From Ooceraea biroi (taxonomy: Eukaryota; Arthropoda; Insecta; Hymenoptera; Formicidae), in contig NC_039516.1 in assembly GCF_003672135.1 (NCBI RefSeq), forward strand, positions 6,369,838-6,433,837: a stretch of 64,000 nucleotides of DNA. The letters are read 5' to 3'. Shown here one piece after another: positions 24,961 to 36,907 of this stretch (positions are counted from its first letter, which is position 1; the number at the start of each line of letters is the position of its first letter). A model generated the notes under the pieces. The model did not search any database. It had not been told where the DNA came from and was given only the letters and a program-made list of their open reading frames with translations. The position numbers and the translations under genes were made by a program.

Positions 24961-27610
24961 ATGTCGTCGTCAGCAGCTCTAGCAGCGGTAAGTAATACAT
25001 ATCGATATCGAAATAATCAAACAGTCAGAAGAAGGATACCGATACTTTCTAGCATCGGTGTATCGGTGATATAGGTTCTCCTACTTTCGACAGTGTCCCG
25101 TTCCGGCGAAGAGAAATGGTGCGCGATTCCGTTTGGTGCAATTCGCGGCACAATCGGCATTCGGCAGCGAGATCGGCGCGCGGGGATAGTCGCGGGACGG
25201 CATGGCGGCTTTGCAGAAATCCGGAGAGCCTTGCCGCGCTCTTACCGCGAGTCGCGCAAGGCCGTTTCAACGGTGGTATTCGGGCCAGCCGTTTCTCTAG
25301 AAAGGAGCACGCCGCTCTTACGCGGCCGCGACACGGCTCGCACGCAGAAAACAAAAACATTTCTCCCGCCGCCGCCGCTCGCTCGCTTGCGCGCGCGAGT
25401 TTCTCGCGTGGAGAGCGGCGAGCCTGGACCGAGAACGGCCAGACGGATCTGTCGATCCACGACGCGTTACGTGGACCGTCAGATGCTGTCCTCGGTTACG
25501 CGCTCGCGCGCAACCGAGAAATTTGCAACAATGCGCGAGCCGGCGCCGAAACAATGCGTCTGAGAAACACGCGCGCGCGCGGTCAAAGTACGCGACGCCC
25601 ACGTACGCCGTCGTGGCAAATTACTGGCATATTTAACGAAATCCGTTACGTAAGGAGATATATTACCCATACTTTCGAGAGAAATCCCCGTTCCAGCCTA
25701 CGAGCGCGCCGGACGGCGGGTCCGGCCGGACCGACCGCGCGTGTCGGCTCACCGCGGGCACGATACACGCGCATGCTAACGTAGTCAAAGGCCATTGTGC
25801 CACTCCAGGATTCCGGGACGTGAGTCACACTCGCGGTGCCCCCGGACGTAAGCGTGTGCCCGAAGTAAGTAAAGCGCGCAATCGTCCGGCTAATCGAGAT
25901 CACGCTGACTCAGAAGGAGGGCCCGCGCTCGGAGAAGGCTGCCTTTTAAACGCGCCGCCTAATAAAGCGGCTTTTAGGCCGGGCACGCACACGCGCGGCG
26001 CGTATGTCGGGGGTCACCGGAGCCTTGTCCCGCAAGTCAAGCGACAAGACGGACACCGGGGTTCGATCGTCGTCGTAGAAGGCCACCGCTGCCTTCGCCG
26101 CTATCGTCATCGTCATGTATCGAAACTCGTCCCTCGACTTTTGACTGATCTTCCCTTATAAATCAAACATCGGCCAGCGCCGAATGTCTGACGCTGACGG
26201 GAACACGTGAGAACACGAAGGTCGCCCTTTCGGACAGGTTTGGGACAAGATAAAGATCGCCGGAGCGCTCCGAAAGGAACGGTCCACCTCGTGGGAAACC
26301 TCGTCTCGTCGGTCACCGGCGCGTTATTCGAGCGTTATTCGCCTCGTGCGACTTTTACGCTGCAGCCGACTTCAATCGGAGTACGTGGGTTCTGCGTATC
26401 TCTTTGCCTGTGCACGACTCTTATGTTACATAAACAAACGGTTCTGTTATATAAACCGCGTTATATCGACCAACGCGATGCAACGAGCCGAGGAAAAGAG
26501 TATTTTCGACTTTTCAGCGCAGCGCGCGCTTGCTTGCTATCCGAGGATAGCCAGTTCCTCTCTCTTTCTTTTCAGTTTCTTAACAGTCTCTCTTCTCCTC
26601 TTATTATCTTCTTTCCTCCACGGACGTCTCAGGGACGGGGAAAATATCGGTCCGGTCGCTCCCATCGCCCGAGTATCAGGAAATCGCTGGGGAGAAAAAA
26701 TAAACGACTCGCGTTATTTCGCGAACCGTCCGATTCTCCGGAGGCACTAAAAACTTAAGAGCCTCGTTTGGCAGGCCAAAGACTTCCTCAATTCCCGGCC
26801 CTCTCGAGTACATACGTAGATACGTAGGAACTCGCCGAAAAGGAAGGAGGAAACACACACCGAAAATTGCGACGGCGCGCTCGTTCGCCTCTCGCTCGCT
26901 CGCCCGCCCGCTTCGTTAAGGCCATCGCGAGCGAGATCTCTTGATTTTGCGCGGCGCTATCCGGCTATCCCAGCCATTTCCGGTTCTTGCCGCGCGTATC
27001 CGTCGGTATCAGCTATGCGAGAAGCGCGCTCGCGCACGCCAGACGCACACATTCCTGTGCGAAATGCACGCGTATGACGACGGAGAAGGCACGACATCAA
27101 CCATTAGCATATCCTGGTTCTCAGCGAGCCGATCATTTCGATCAGGCGTCGAAGTACCTCGCCGGCGAGTTACACAAAGATTATGCACTGTGTGAACGGT
27201 GCATGCATCGCGTACGCGCGAGTTTACGTACACGTTATTCCGGCCGTTGGAATAGCCGTGAAGGTGAGCAGCACGTAAGACGTACACGCACCGTTGCGGA
27301 TCGCAGACGACGTAGCCGAACGGAATTCCGCCGCCTTCGGAATCCTGGAGGACTCGTTCCTTCTTCCTCCTTTCTTTTTTTCCTCTTCTCCTTGTTTCCT
27401 CTGCCCTCCTCTCCGGGCGGAGCATGACCGCGGAAGAATTGTTCGTTCGTCTTCCGGCGAACGAAAAAAATGCGATTCCTGCCGCTGCATCTCGAGGTTG
27501 TAAGTTAAAGCTGTGTGCTACGTGCGCGTGTGTATCGCGTGTATTTTTCCTGCGAATTTGTCTTGGCATCAGTTTTATATCTATTTATGTCGTCAATCGT
27601 GACGCACGGC
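24961..27610. other. Gene-free, very CpG-rich stretch
   Basis: This is among the most CpG-rich parts of the window, especially 25090-26000. Frames of 150-220 codons (25093-25563, 25116-25784 plus) overlap each other and minus-strand frames. They are rich in Arg, Ala, Ser and Thr and have no domain, so I treat them as chance frames. A GCTC-type repeat patch lies at 26880-26915. Confidence 0.55.
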
Positions 27611-27712
27611 GACACATAAAACATTGTTGACAATTTCTTGAAAGATTAGCATTGACAATTAGCGCGCATTGTAAAATTAGCCAAACGTACTCAGTAATTT
27701 CTGAAAAAACAG

Positions 27713-27727
27713 AATATTACGTAATAC
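27713..27727. promoter_or_regulatory. PAR-bZIP-like site (TATTACGTAATA), copy 1
   Basis: AATATTACGTAATAC matches the consensus RTTAYGTAAY known for PAR-domain bZIP factors, a family that includes insect Pdp1 and vrille. A second copy follows 68 bp downstream. Function is inferred from the motif only. Confidence 0.25.
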
Positions 27728-27780
27728 ACTTATTAATAATTGATTACAGCGATCACGGAGTGATACATAATACTTATTTT

Positions 27781-27796
27781 AATATTACGTAATATT
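27781..27796. promoter_or_regulatory. PAR-bZIP-like site, perfect 16 bp palindrome, copy 2
   Basis: AATATTACGTAATATT is its own reverse complement and shares the core TATTACGTAATA with the copy at 27713. Paired sites make a chance match less likely, though the island is AT-rich. Confidence 0.3.
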
Positions 27797-27800
27797 ATGT

Positions 27801-30800
27801 AAATTTTATGCGTTTAATAACTTTGGTATGCGGTAATCAACCTCTGCGCGACGCAGCTGAATACCGCTGCCTCCACGGAGGTAAAACGAGAGGAAGGTAT
27901 CCGCTCCGTACATGGCGGGGACAAATTTCCGATAAATACGCCTCGCGGACGTCGTCCTCGGTCGAGACCGTCGCGAGTTACTCGCTCCCGATTCCGAAAC
28001 TGGATGCGAGGTTGTCTCGTTGTCGCGGCGTTTCGCCAGACGGCGAAAGAGACGACGCAGATCCGATACTCGATAAGGGCCAAAGGGCGAGACGGGGCGG
28101 CGGGGAGGGTGAGGGAAAAAGGGGGTCTTGCATGCCTTACGCCTCTGCGTTAGGGGCGGCTGGCTGGCTGCGAGCGTGCTAAGAATACCGACGAGGAGAG
28201 AAACGGCCGGGAAGAATGTAAAAGACAATGGAATGTGTCGCGTCGCGCATGCGTGGCTCTGTGGAATGCGGCCCCGTAACGGCACATCCGTTAGCCACGG
28301 CGTCTGCCACGAAACGCGGGGCCTTATTGCGCGCAATCGCCTCTCTCGCCGAGCGTGCATCGTGGAGTTAAGGGCCCCTTTTCGCGCAACGCAGCCGCCG
28401 CACGATCCGCTCGCCGTTTCTTCCCACGTCGGCGAGACCGAATCCTCCCCCAAAGGAAGGGCCCGGCAATTAATTCTGACGAGAGCGACGATGCTGCTGC
28501 TCGAAGCGCCGTCTCAATCTCTCTTGCCACGTTGCGATTTGCGCACTTCCCGTCCGTTCTTGCAGGAGTCCGCTACTTGACGTTGATTTCGAGCGCGAAG
28601 AAAGACGTCTCTCGGATGTAGAGTAATACTGTCGACGTGTTCCGTTAAAAACCTACAAGTATACGCTGTCATAGGTTCAAAGGGTTCGATCTACAAATGG
28701 CGCGCCGTTTAAACATCGAAGGAATGTGTAAGGAACGTGTTATGATAATTATGCTTTACGCGCGAATCATCGAGCGTGAAAGATTCGTCGCCGAATCATG
28801 GATCGAAGACATGCGATCTGTTTAGCGGTCATCGCGCAATTCCTTTTCATCGGGAGCGGTCTCTTTTTTGCTCTTCCTCTCTCCTCGAAAGAGTCCATGA
28901 CCGTCGATTCTTCCGAGGTGTATAAAGTAGCCTGTTAAATATTCGCGCGTTTTGTCAAGCGTTAGCCGCGCACTGACAATCTTATCGAGAGAGCGTTGAC
29001 AAGTCGTCGCGATGCACTCGCGATTTCTTCGAGAAACCCGTCGATGGGGACCGCACCTTGTCGACGTCGCGTCGCCATCGGAATCGACTCAGGGGAATCA
29101 ACATCAGGAATGCGAACCCATCATCATCACCGGCGGCCCGGGCCCGGATTATCGAGGCCCGTTTTCGCGCCACGCTCGATCGGAGCCGAGAGCGGAGAGT
29201 GTTTTTCAGAGAAACCTGGCTGATCGAGTCGTCGATGTTCCTCCGTCCCCTTTATTTACTCCACATCATGAGATGTATACGAATGAGCTCGTTATGAGCG
29301 CTTCGATGACGCGCGCGGCCACGTGTTTCGGATGCCCGGCGCGAAGGGTCGACGGGAAGGAGGTACCTCGAGAATGGTTTTCGGTCGTTGGAACCGTTGA
29401 CGCACGTCGCGCGATTTGCAATTGGAATTTCCTGACTGTTTCGCAACTTGACCCCCGTCGGCGCTCCCCCCCGGAGCTTTTAGTCCCGCTGGCTGGAATT
29501 TTCGATAGCCAGACATGCCGTAGAAACTCGATATCGCCGATTCGACTTAACGCACGCGCGATCGTTGTGTCACCTTATGAGGAACCGTAAATCAAGTCGT
29601 ATCAGTTTGTGTAATAATCGCGCGTTGGCACAGGGAGGCACACGGAGGGATCCTTTTGCACAATCACGTCGAAACGCGCGGGCATTACGGACCACTTTCG
29701 CCCCTCGCAACGCCAACACCCTCCTGGTTTAACTGATCCCACGACTCTCTCCGGAATCACAAGTAAAAAGGAGCAAAGTACCGATCTGTGATTAAAATTG
29801 AAGTCCGAGCGGTTTATTTCGGGGGGCGATCAAGCGTGTCTCATTTCGAGCCGCGAGTGAAACGCGTTTCCTTCAAAACGCGCGAGATCCTAATTATCGA
29901 TTGGCAATAATAATAATCGTACGATTAGCTCATCGAGATTTCGATAGCGGTTTCGCTCGGAGGGGAGAGGGGAACGCACCAACGTTAAACACGCCTTGGC
30001 GCGTATCTCCACTTCTTACGACTTCCTGTTGATATCAACTCTGTGAGGGAGTACGAAACGTTCTCACAGACTTCGCGTTTTCACTCTTGTCATGCCAATA
30101 CAGCAGAGCAATCGGCTAGATATCGCCTACATGTCGCAGACCCGTAACGAGAAATCACGGCTAAAGCGATACCTGATCTCCATGCTCTAAAGGATTAATA
30201 TCGAGTGAATGTTACCTTTCAGTCCGGTATCCGCGATCTACAAAGTTCACTTAATAATTTTGCCGTAACGCAGATATCCGCGACGATAAAGCGATCTCCT
30301 ATTTGTAACTGCCCGTCATCTGAAATAATAAATTATTCAATTTGCAAACAGTACACGGATAACGCGATGCAACGATCTTGCGGCCTTCCCGGGTGAAATG
30401 CAACTTCTTAGAGTATTAGCGTTCTCCTCGAAATAATTAGAGATCAATGTACAATAATCTTTGCACAATCATTGTGTCTGATTCTCGTCATTGCATGCAT
30501 TCTCGCACTCGTGTCAAGCGCACGTCGCGACGAGTTCGTCGAGAGATCACGCGCGCGGCGACATACCGGGCGTGCTTTTAAATGATACCAGATCATTTCG
30601 CTGTTACACGTAAGTCGAATGGTATTCCCATCGCACTCTTCGGCAACTCTCTCGATTAATTGTAAGTCGCATCTTTCCACTCTCATAAAGCGATCGTAAT
30701 AACGAAATTGATGCAATTGGTTGCATGTCGGTTGCGGGGTTGGCCGGCGAAGCCGGAGAGGGCCTAACTGTTTCCTCGAAAAGACTGCTGTAAATACGCT

Positions 30801-31925
30801 AAAATGCGCTCGCGGACCGGCCGCCGCCGCCGTCGCCGACATGTAGCGAATGGTAATGGCTGAACTAACGGTGGAATTCCTCGAACGAAGTGCGCACACA
30901 CGTCATCGCCTCGAGATGTGCCGCTCCTCCTCGAACGTGTCGCGAGAACTCGCGCGAGGAATGAGGCTTTTTCCACGAGGATCGGGAAAAGGGTTCGTGA
31001 CTCCTGATTGCCGAGTCGAAACGACTCGCGCATTCCGTACGAAATCGTTCGACTCGAAGTGCGTGCGAAAACCTGGATTCCAGACGAAAACGTGCGCAGA
31101 GTGTTGTCTACTGCTTGCCAGATGTCTCAAAGATGCGAACGAGATATTTGAAACGAGAGAGAAAGATAGAAAGGAGATATCCTCTTTCCTCGGTGAGATG
31201 GTGCGCGTTCCGCTCTCACACTGAACGCGCTTTAATAATATACGGAGATATTTTAGACGAACGAGAAAGGGCGAGATCGTGGACGATTGCAAGAGCGGAC
31301 GCGTAAGAAACGGGGCAAATGTCGCGGCTCGCCCGGAGGTCTCGCTCTGCGCGCCGGCGCTTACCTCTCGCGAAGTTTCCGTTAAACTGAAGTGCCGAGA
31401 ATTATTGCCTATGATTATATAACCGCCGTTTCGCAACGACGACCACGGTCGAAGCGGCGCGGGAACCTACCCGGTACGCGCGTCCCGCGAAATTTAATTA
31501 AAAACTTTCCGGACAATCTGCTGGTGCGCTGCCGTTGCCGGGGCGTGATTTTTGTGTCTTTGCTATGTGCGGCAGCGAATGCACGTCGTAACGAACTTCC
31601 CGCGAAACGCTCCCAAGAGCTCGCTCTCCTGCTCGCCGTTGTATTACACTTTAGAAAATTGAATTTTGAGCAGAGAGAGAAAAAGAAAGTCGTTTTCGAA
31701 TCGCGACGTGATCGTCGGGAGCATCCATTACCCAGATTACATCGGCGGTTTTTGGCACGGCAGATGGCGGGATACGAAAGTCGAGCGTGTCTGTTAAAAA
31801 TGGAACAGGGTTGATTTGATATCACGGGGACGAATGGGGCGCGGCGGTACGCGCGAGTCTGATGGCCCCCGTAATGAGTCACGAGATGACGTCGAAGTTG
31901 ACGTCGAGTTTCAACAGCAACGCGT
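27801..31925. other. Gene-free CpG-rich stretch
   Basis: CpG-rich with mixed patches. Frames of note are 27806-28453 (minus), 29012-29590 (plus) and 30444-30899 (minus). None contains a recognisable domain or flanking splice signals that I would trust, and all are overlapped by opposite-strand frames. Confidence 0.55.
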
Positions 31926-32999
31926 CTAAGCAGAAGCTGAAAACAGCAATTTATAAGTTTCTCAATTTATAATTTTATTTTCGTTTATTACATGAGAGAC
32001 GAAAATACATTATCTCAGGAAAAGGTATACAAGATTTAAAGGCGATTTATTATATCGATCAAAGAGATGCGCAATCTCACGTACGTGCATGTTCAATTTC
32101 TGCACGCGGCATTTTTAGTCGTTCATCCCTGCTTTTAAATTTTCGCGTTTTCTCACGAAATGGGGAGATCCACCAGAGATGTGGAAGCGTTACTTCTCCC
32201 GTACGTGTGATTCTCGTTAAGTGATTTTCACGCGGTTTATAACACCATTCGAATCCCGAACACTTCGCCGATGGTATCGCCGTGAAAGTTGCGCGGGAGA
32301 ACAAAAGCGCCCCGACTTCGATTTATCTTCCGAGCAGGTCGCGCGAGAAGCTCTCACCGAAGAGAGAACTTCTGGCGCGACCATTAAATTCCGCGCGCGC
32401 GCGCGCGCTCGCACGCAGCCCCGCAACCCCCAGCGAAGAATATTAGCCCGGAACCAGCCTCCATCGCGGAATGTTCGTCTTGATGCGCGGGAGGATGATA
32501 TTTTATTGTTAATCGATGTTCTCGATCAACTTTGGGCTCGCAGTTATCCCCCTAAATCAAATTTACGACGCGCCCTTACGAGGCTCGAAGCCACGCCGCT
32601 TTTAACGGACTTGAGTGTAAAGATTCACGATCCGTCTTCGCGGTTTTGAATTTAAGAATCTCGATTATTTTGGATCGCAAAACGTCGCACTGATTTTGAA
32701 TTGGACGACAATGGAATAGAGGGTGTCGCCGAGTTCTCGAGTTCGCGCGCGATCGGCGAATGTCCCCTCGAGAGCAAAGTGGACACACGCGTTAGTCACT
32801 TCAGGGACGTCGAGTTTAATTTCGCTGCACAGAGCATTGTTTGGAGCTCTACACTATCCTCGGGTATTACTCCACGTGCCAAGGTTACCGGTAACTCACG
32901 AACTAACGGCGCGGTAATAAAAGTTATTTTACGTTCGTCGCCTAGACGCGACTCACCAGAATACCATCGCCGATACGTTTTGCTGCACGTGTCTTAACG
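31926..32999. other. Gene-free; small AT island then CpG-rich
   Basis: An AT-rich patch at 31935-32070 is followed by CpG-rich DNA containing the CG dinucleotide tract at 32391. No exon is supported. Confidence 0.55.
32391..32409. repeat. CG dinucleotide microsatellite
   Basis: About nine uninterrupted CG units. Alternating CG of this length is unusual in methylated genomes, because CpG decays there, and it could adopt Z-DNA. Confidence 0.9.
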
Positions 33000-34300
33000 T
33001 TATAATGACAGAGACGGTCATTTTGACGGCTAAATGCACTTTTCGTCGAAATTTTCCTCTTCCAGCTAATTACGAAAAATCAATTTCAAATTGATCGCAA
33101 AGGATTTGTAAGCAGAAGAAATACGGTCTGCCTCGTGTATCACTATGTCTAATTTATTTGCACGTGTAGCAGAATAAATGTCCACAACAAAGTTTCCTCA
33201 ATAATAAATGAACATCATTTGGAAGAAAAGCTAATTTATTCATTGATAGAAGACTAATTTATCTTTTAATGTCTAATTTATTTGCTCGTGTAACAGAGTA
33301 ACTGTCCGCAACAAAGTTTCCTCAATAATAAATAAATGTTAATTTGGAAGAACAGCTTACTTATTCATCGATAGAAGAATACTAACTTCTCTTTTTCTTC
33401 TTTCATGAAATATAAGACTGTTTATTTTAAATGCACGCCAATTTTCTTATTCAAAATCTAAAGAAAGTAGAAAAGGAAAAAGCGTAAAGAATCAATGAGC
33501 AATCGTTCGATAGACGATTCTAAGTAATATCGATAAATAAGATCGATCTTTTATGTATTACGGAAGAGATAGAATCAAGGAGATAGAAGCATTCAAGGAT
33601 AAAAATTCGCGTAACGACGATGTCGAGACGCGAACAAGGAGGAATTGCAATGCGTCGTGGAAAATTCTTGCGAATCGCACGTAGTTGAAGTACAACGATC
33701 CTGTAAAGGATAGTAATGGATTACACCAGTCGTGGAAAATCACGGAAAAACGGAATGGGATGGAACCATCGGCGTCAGCGTTAGGACACTGGAGGATATG
33801 GGAAGCAAAATAAGACGATTTCGACGTCAAAGGAATACGCTGAGCACCGTGAAAAGGGAGCGAAGAATGAAATCGAAAATGAAAATTTAGAATCGTCAGG
33901 TTGAGGCCAGAAACTCGGGTTCTATTCGATAAAGGTTACGGAATGGGTTTATCTGCAACATCGGGGACGAAAAGTCGATTCCGCTGGCAAAGGAAAAGGC
34001 AAAGACGCGAAGTATCGAATACGTATATATAATATCGCGATAATAAAAGTCTGCAAAAGTTATTTATTTTAAGTACTAATTTAAAAGGGAGATAGTTATC
34101 CACCGTCAATTTAGGTGTATTAATAATGTATCGTAAGGTGTAAGCCATGATATAACATGAATAATTAAACTGTACTTTTAATATGTATTGGGTTACGTAA
34201 AGGAAGGATGAGTAATCTGCGGGTTCAATAGACTCTGTAAAAATACAAAATATGTTGATGAAAGATAAAATTCATCGACATGGAGAATGGAATTTGGAGA
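33000..34300. other. Large AT-rich, CpG-poor island
   Basis: This is the longest AT-rich block in the window. It contains the 124 bp tandem duplication at 33145. A shorter repeated string, GTCGTGGAAAAT, occurs near 33654 and 33730. No ORF of interest, and no inverted terminal repeats seen. Confidence 0.5.
33145..33392. repeat. Tandem duplication, two copies of 124 bp
   Basis: Both copies open with ATGTCTAATTTATTTGC (33145 and 33269). They share CGTGTARCAGARTAA, then CAACAAAGTTTCCTCAATAA, then TTTGGAAGAA and ATAGAAGA in the same order and spacing. Scattered substitutions separate them, so the duplication is not recent. It has no coding potential. Confidence 0.95.
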
Positions 34301-34689
34301 ACGCGGACTTGCAGACAAAAGGATTCTAGACTCATCGAATGGCGCTAAGCCGCGTTCTGAGGAATCCGTGAACGTAAATCCGCGCAAACAGTGCAAGACA
34401 AGAGCGCGCAGGAGAGCCACAATGCCGCGAATTAAAAACGTATCGCGCCGACAAAGGGCCGAAGGTGGGATGCATAAGAAGCCGCGCGCTAATAGAAGAA
34501 AAAGAGGAAACTTAAACAATGGATATTTAAACCGAGTTATCCGACGAGGATCTCGGAGGCATCGTCGGCTACGAATCTCGTTATGGATTCCCGGCGTCCG
34601 GTTACTCGCTCGCGACATCGAAATTTATAAAAGATTTTCCTCGAGAGAGATTTAATCTCCGGGCTTAATCGAAAAGTAAGCGCAAGATC
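34301..34689. other. Gene-free transition stretch
   Basis: The sequence moves from AT-rich to purine-rich. A TATAAAA motif at 34626 has no recognisable gene downstream. Nothing else seen. Confidence 0.5.
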
Positions 34690-35003
34690 GAGAGATCCAT
34701 GAAAGGACACGGGGAATGCGAAAGAAAGAGAGAGAGGGGGGGATAAGAGCGAGAGAGAGAGATGCGTTCGATAAAGTCCGCGGAATGGATCCGTTCGCAG
34801 TGTCGCCGTAAGGAGGAAAGTCCGTCGCTCGAGCCAGCGGCGAGCGAGCGGAAACTCAAGAATGCGGAGAAGCGAAATAAAAGGACTCTAAGTCCAAAGG
34901 AGGATGCTGAGCTTCGGTCTGAGAGGGATGAGGACCACGGCGGAGAGGGAGAACGACGATCGGGACAGCAGAAAGAGAGCCATGCAGGAGAGACAGAAGA
35001 AGA

Positions 35004-35039
<36 letters not shown>

Positions 35040-35460
35040 TCGCAAAGAACGAGGTGCGGGCACGAGAAACGAAGAGACGCCGAGGATGCTGAAGAACAAG
35101 AAGGGGAGGGCAGGATGGGAGGCAGAAGAGGTGGGATGGCCTAAGGTAGCGAGAGTGGAATACTGGAATGCGCTCCCAGAGGCCATTTCAGTTCGATGTC
35201 CTCCGTTCGCTCTCCTGTCTTGCCCACACCAAGCATCTTCCTCCTTCCCATCCTCCTCTCTCTTTCTCTCTGTCTGGCTTCTTTTCTCTCCGCTCCCTCC
35301 GCCTTGCCTCGTCTCTCCTTGGCGGTGTGATCCCTCCGTCTTACTCATTCGCATCTCCTATCAGCTGTTTCTCTCTCTTTCTCTCCCGCTCCCTTCCCTT
35401 GGTCCTCTGCGTTCCATTCGCGAAGCTACGCAGCATCTTTCACCTAGAGCCTAGACGATC
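34690..35460. repeat. Purine-rich to pyrimidine-rich strand switch
   Basis: The plus strand is GA-rich from about 34690 to 35160, including a perfect AG run at 35009-35036, and becomes CT-rich from about 35210 to 35400. The two halves are partly complementary: GGATGGGAGG near 35114 pairs with CCTTCCCATCC near 35241, and the AG run pairs with CTCTCTCTTTCTCTCTGTC near 35256. The 229-230 codon frames on both strands are translations of this low-complexity DNA, not genes. Confidence 0.75.
35009..35036. repeat. AG dinucleotide microsatellite
   Basis: Thirteen or so perfect AG units within the purine-rich half of the strand switch. Confidence 0.95.
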
Positions 35461-35533
35461 CTTGGCCATTAATCCAAGGATCCACTACGGCCTACGGGGA
35501 TCCCTATTGCTTCTTCTTCGCGACATCCGCACG

Positions 35534-35585
35534 CTGGCCTGCCTTGCCTGCCTGGCTGCCTGCTTGCTCGCTTGCCTGCCTGCGT
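35534..35585. repeat. CCTG/CTTG tetranucleotide repeat
   Basis: An imperfect run of GCCT, GCTT and GGCT units about 50 bp long. Confidence 0.85.
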
Positions 35586-35799
35586 CGGTCATCGGCTTCG
35601 CCTCGCTCCGCGGGACCACCTCGACGATCCAGACGCGTCGTCTTTCGGGTATGCGACGTCATTCCCGGTCATTGGTCCGACGCGGGTTTTCGCGAGTACC
35701 GTCGTAATTCCCTCGAGCGTTGCCGTTCTTTCGGTGCGCATCGCCTGCATACGTCTTTTACAGTTCGAGCGATCAAAACATTCTTCTATCATACAGCCA

Positions 35800-36248
35800 T
35801 TAATAGTCAATCAATTCGTATTAATCTTTGTATTATTGTATATTACTGGGGATTCTCTCTTCTCTCTATCGTCCTCCATCATTAATAACTTTGAGAAATT
35901 ATTCCATCTTGATGTTTTAATAAAATATGAATAATGAATGCAAAATGAGAAATGTAATTTGTTAATCATAAGTATCATAAATCTTGAAAAATTGAGAGAT
36001 GATTCGAAATAAATTCCGCACAAAAAATTGACTACGTCCAAAGATACATTCTTGACGAAAAGAGCATTGTCCACATTTCTCAGAAACCAGGATATGTAAC
36101 AATTCTGGGGCATTCACGGTGTCTAGGAACCATTCGAGTAACCGGACTTTCGGGTTTCCCAAAACTTTCTTTCGTATTCTTCGAATAGTTATGCTCCGAA
36201 ATTTTTCTGAAGAAAATGTCGGAGCACCAACGATACGATCGCTGAGCA
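35800..36248. other. AT-rich CpG-poor block
   Basis: The minus strand holds an open frame (about 36249-35962) of ordinary amino-acid composition, less Arg/Ala-skewed than chance frames elsewhere in the window. It has no recognisable domain. It may be a transposon remnant or a chance frame. Confidence 0.35.
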
Positions 36249-36390
36249 TTGAAAGTGAATTGAATTTTTAGAAAGCAAGCTCCTAAATAGCAATTAACTC
36301 CACATTGTCGGTCACATATGAGCCCAATTAATACTTTAATTAGCCATTAATCCGGCAGGTCAGTGGCGATAATCGGAGTTAAATTAACGG
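36249..36390. repeat. Paired AT-rich element, copy A
   Basis: It shares, in order and at nearly constant offset with copy B, TTGAAAGTGA, TTTTTAGA, ATTAACTCC, TTAATTARCCATT and a CAG-containing right end. It contains an imperfect inverted repeat: AACTCCACATTGTCGGTCAC at 36296 against GTGGCGATAATCGGAGTT at 36364. Homeodomain-like TAAT cores are dense. It could be a short non-autonomous element or a duplicated enhancer. Confidence 0.6.
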
Positions 36391-36907
36391 TGCCGACATG
36401 TCGCCGACCTAACGAGCATTCTTCTGCGTAATGCAAGTCCGGTCTCTCGATCGAGCAACGCTCGCGCCTGTGACTTCTTCGTCGGAGAACCGGCCCAGGG
36501 ATTTATCGGCGCCGGCGACACGTGTCGCACTCGCGGTACCGCGAGCCACCTCGTACGCGCTTAAGTGCGTGCGTTGCGAGTCGTATCCTTATCCCCTGGA
36601 GTATTGTTACCGGCGTCGCGCGAATCGTACCACGCCAGCTATCTCTACGTGCGGATCGTGCCTGCATTGTCAGCAGCGTCGGGTCGCGATAAAAAACCAA
36701 AAAAGAAAAAAAAAGAGACAGAGAGACAGAAGAGCGGCGCCGACGACGAAGCGGCGTTCCCGTCGCGCGTCGTGCTCCGGGTCGAACTCGCGACCAGGTT
36801 CGAGGTTTGCGCCTGCCAAATTTGCCTCCATCGACGAATTCTTCGAGTAGTTTCGCATGGATGTTTCCAAACTGCCGTGGCATCGACGGCGCATAAATTA
36901 CAGGCCG
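36391..36907. other. Gene-free CpG-rich spacer between copies A and B
   Basis: CpG-rich, with a lysine-codon-like A-rich patch at 36690-36730. A plus-strand frame (36431-36850) has several CxxC pairs but no known zinc-binding fold. Nothing else supported. Confidence 0.5.

Larger units (their letters stand above)
27611..27800. other. AT-rich island with two TTACGTAA palindromes
   Basis: A short AT-rich, CpG-poor island. Its notable content is the pair of TATTACGTAATA motifs listed separately. Confidence 0.5.

Noticed and set aside
25093..25784. Overlapping plus-strand frames of 156 and 222 codons
   Set aside because: They overlap in different frames in the most CpG-rich segment, so at most one could be real. 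Composition is Arg/Ala/Thr-rich with no motif.
27806..28453. 215-codon minus-strand frame
   Set aside because: No domain; opposite-strand frames of similar length; composition as expected from CpG-rich DNA.
28676..28692. tRNA B-box-like GGTTCGAT
   Set aside because: No A box at proper distance and no cloverleaf stems.
34665..35454. Overlapping 229-230 codon frames on both strands
   Set aside because: They are translations of GA-rich and CT-rich low-complexity DNA, giving Arg/Glu/Lys or Ser/Leu runs. No domain.
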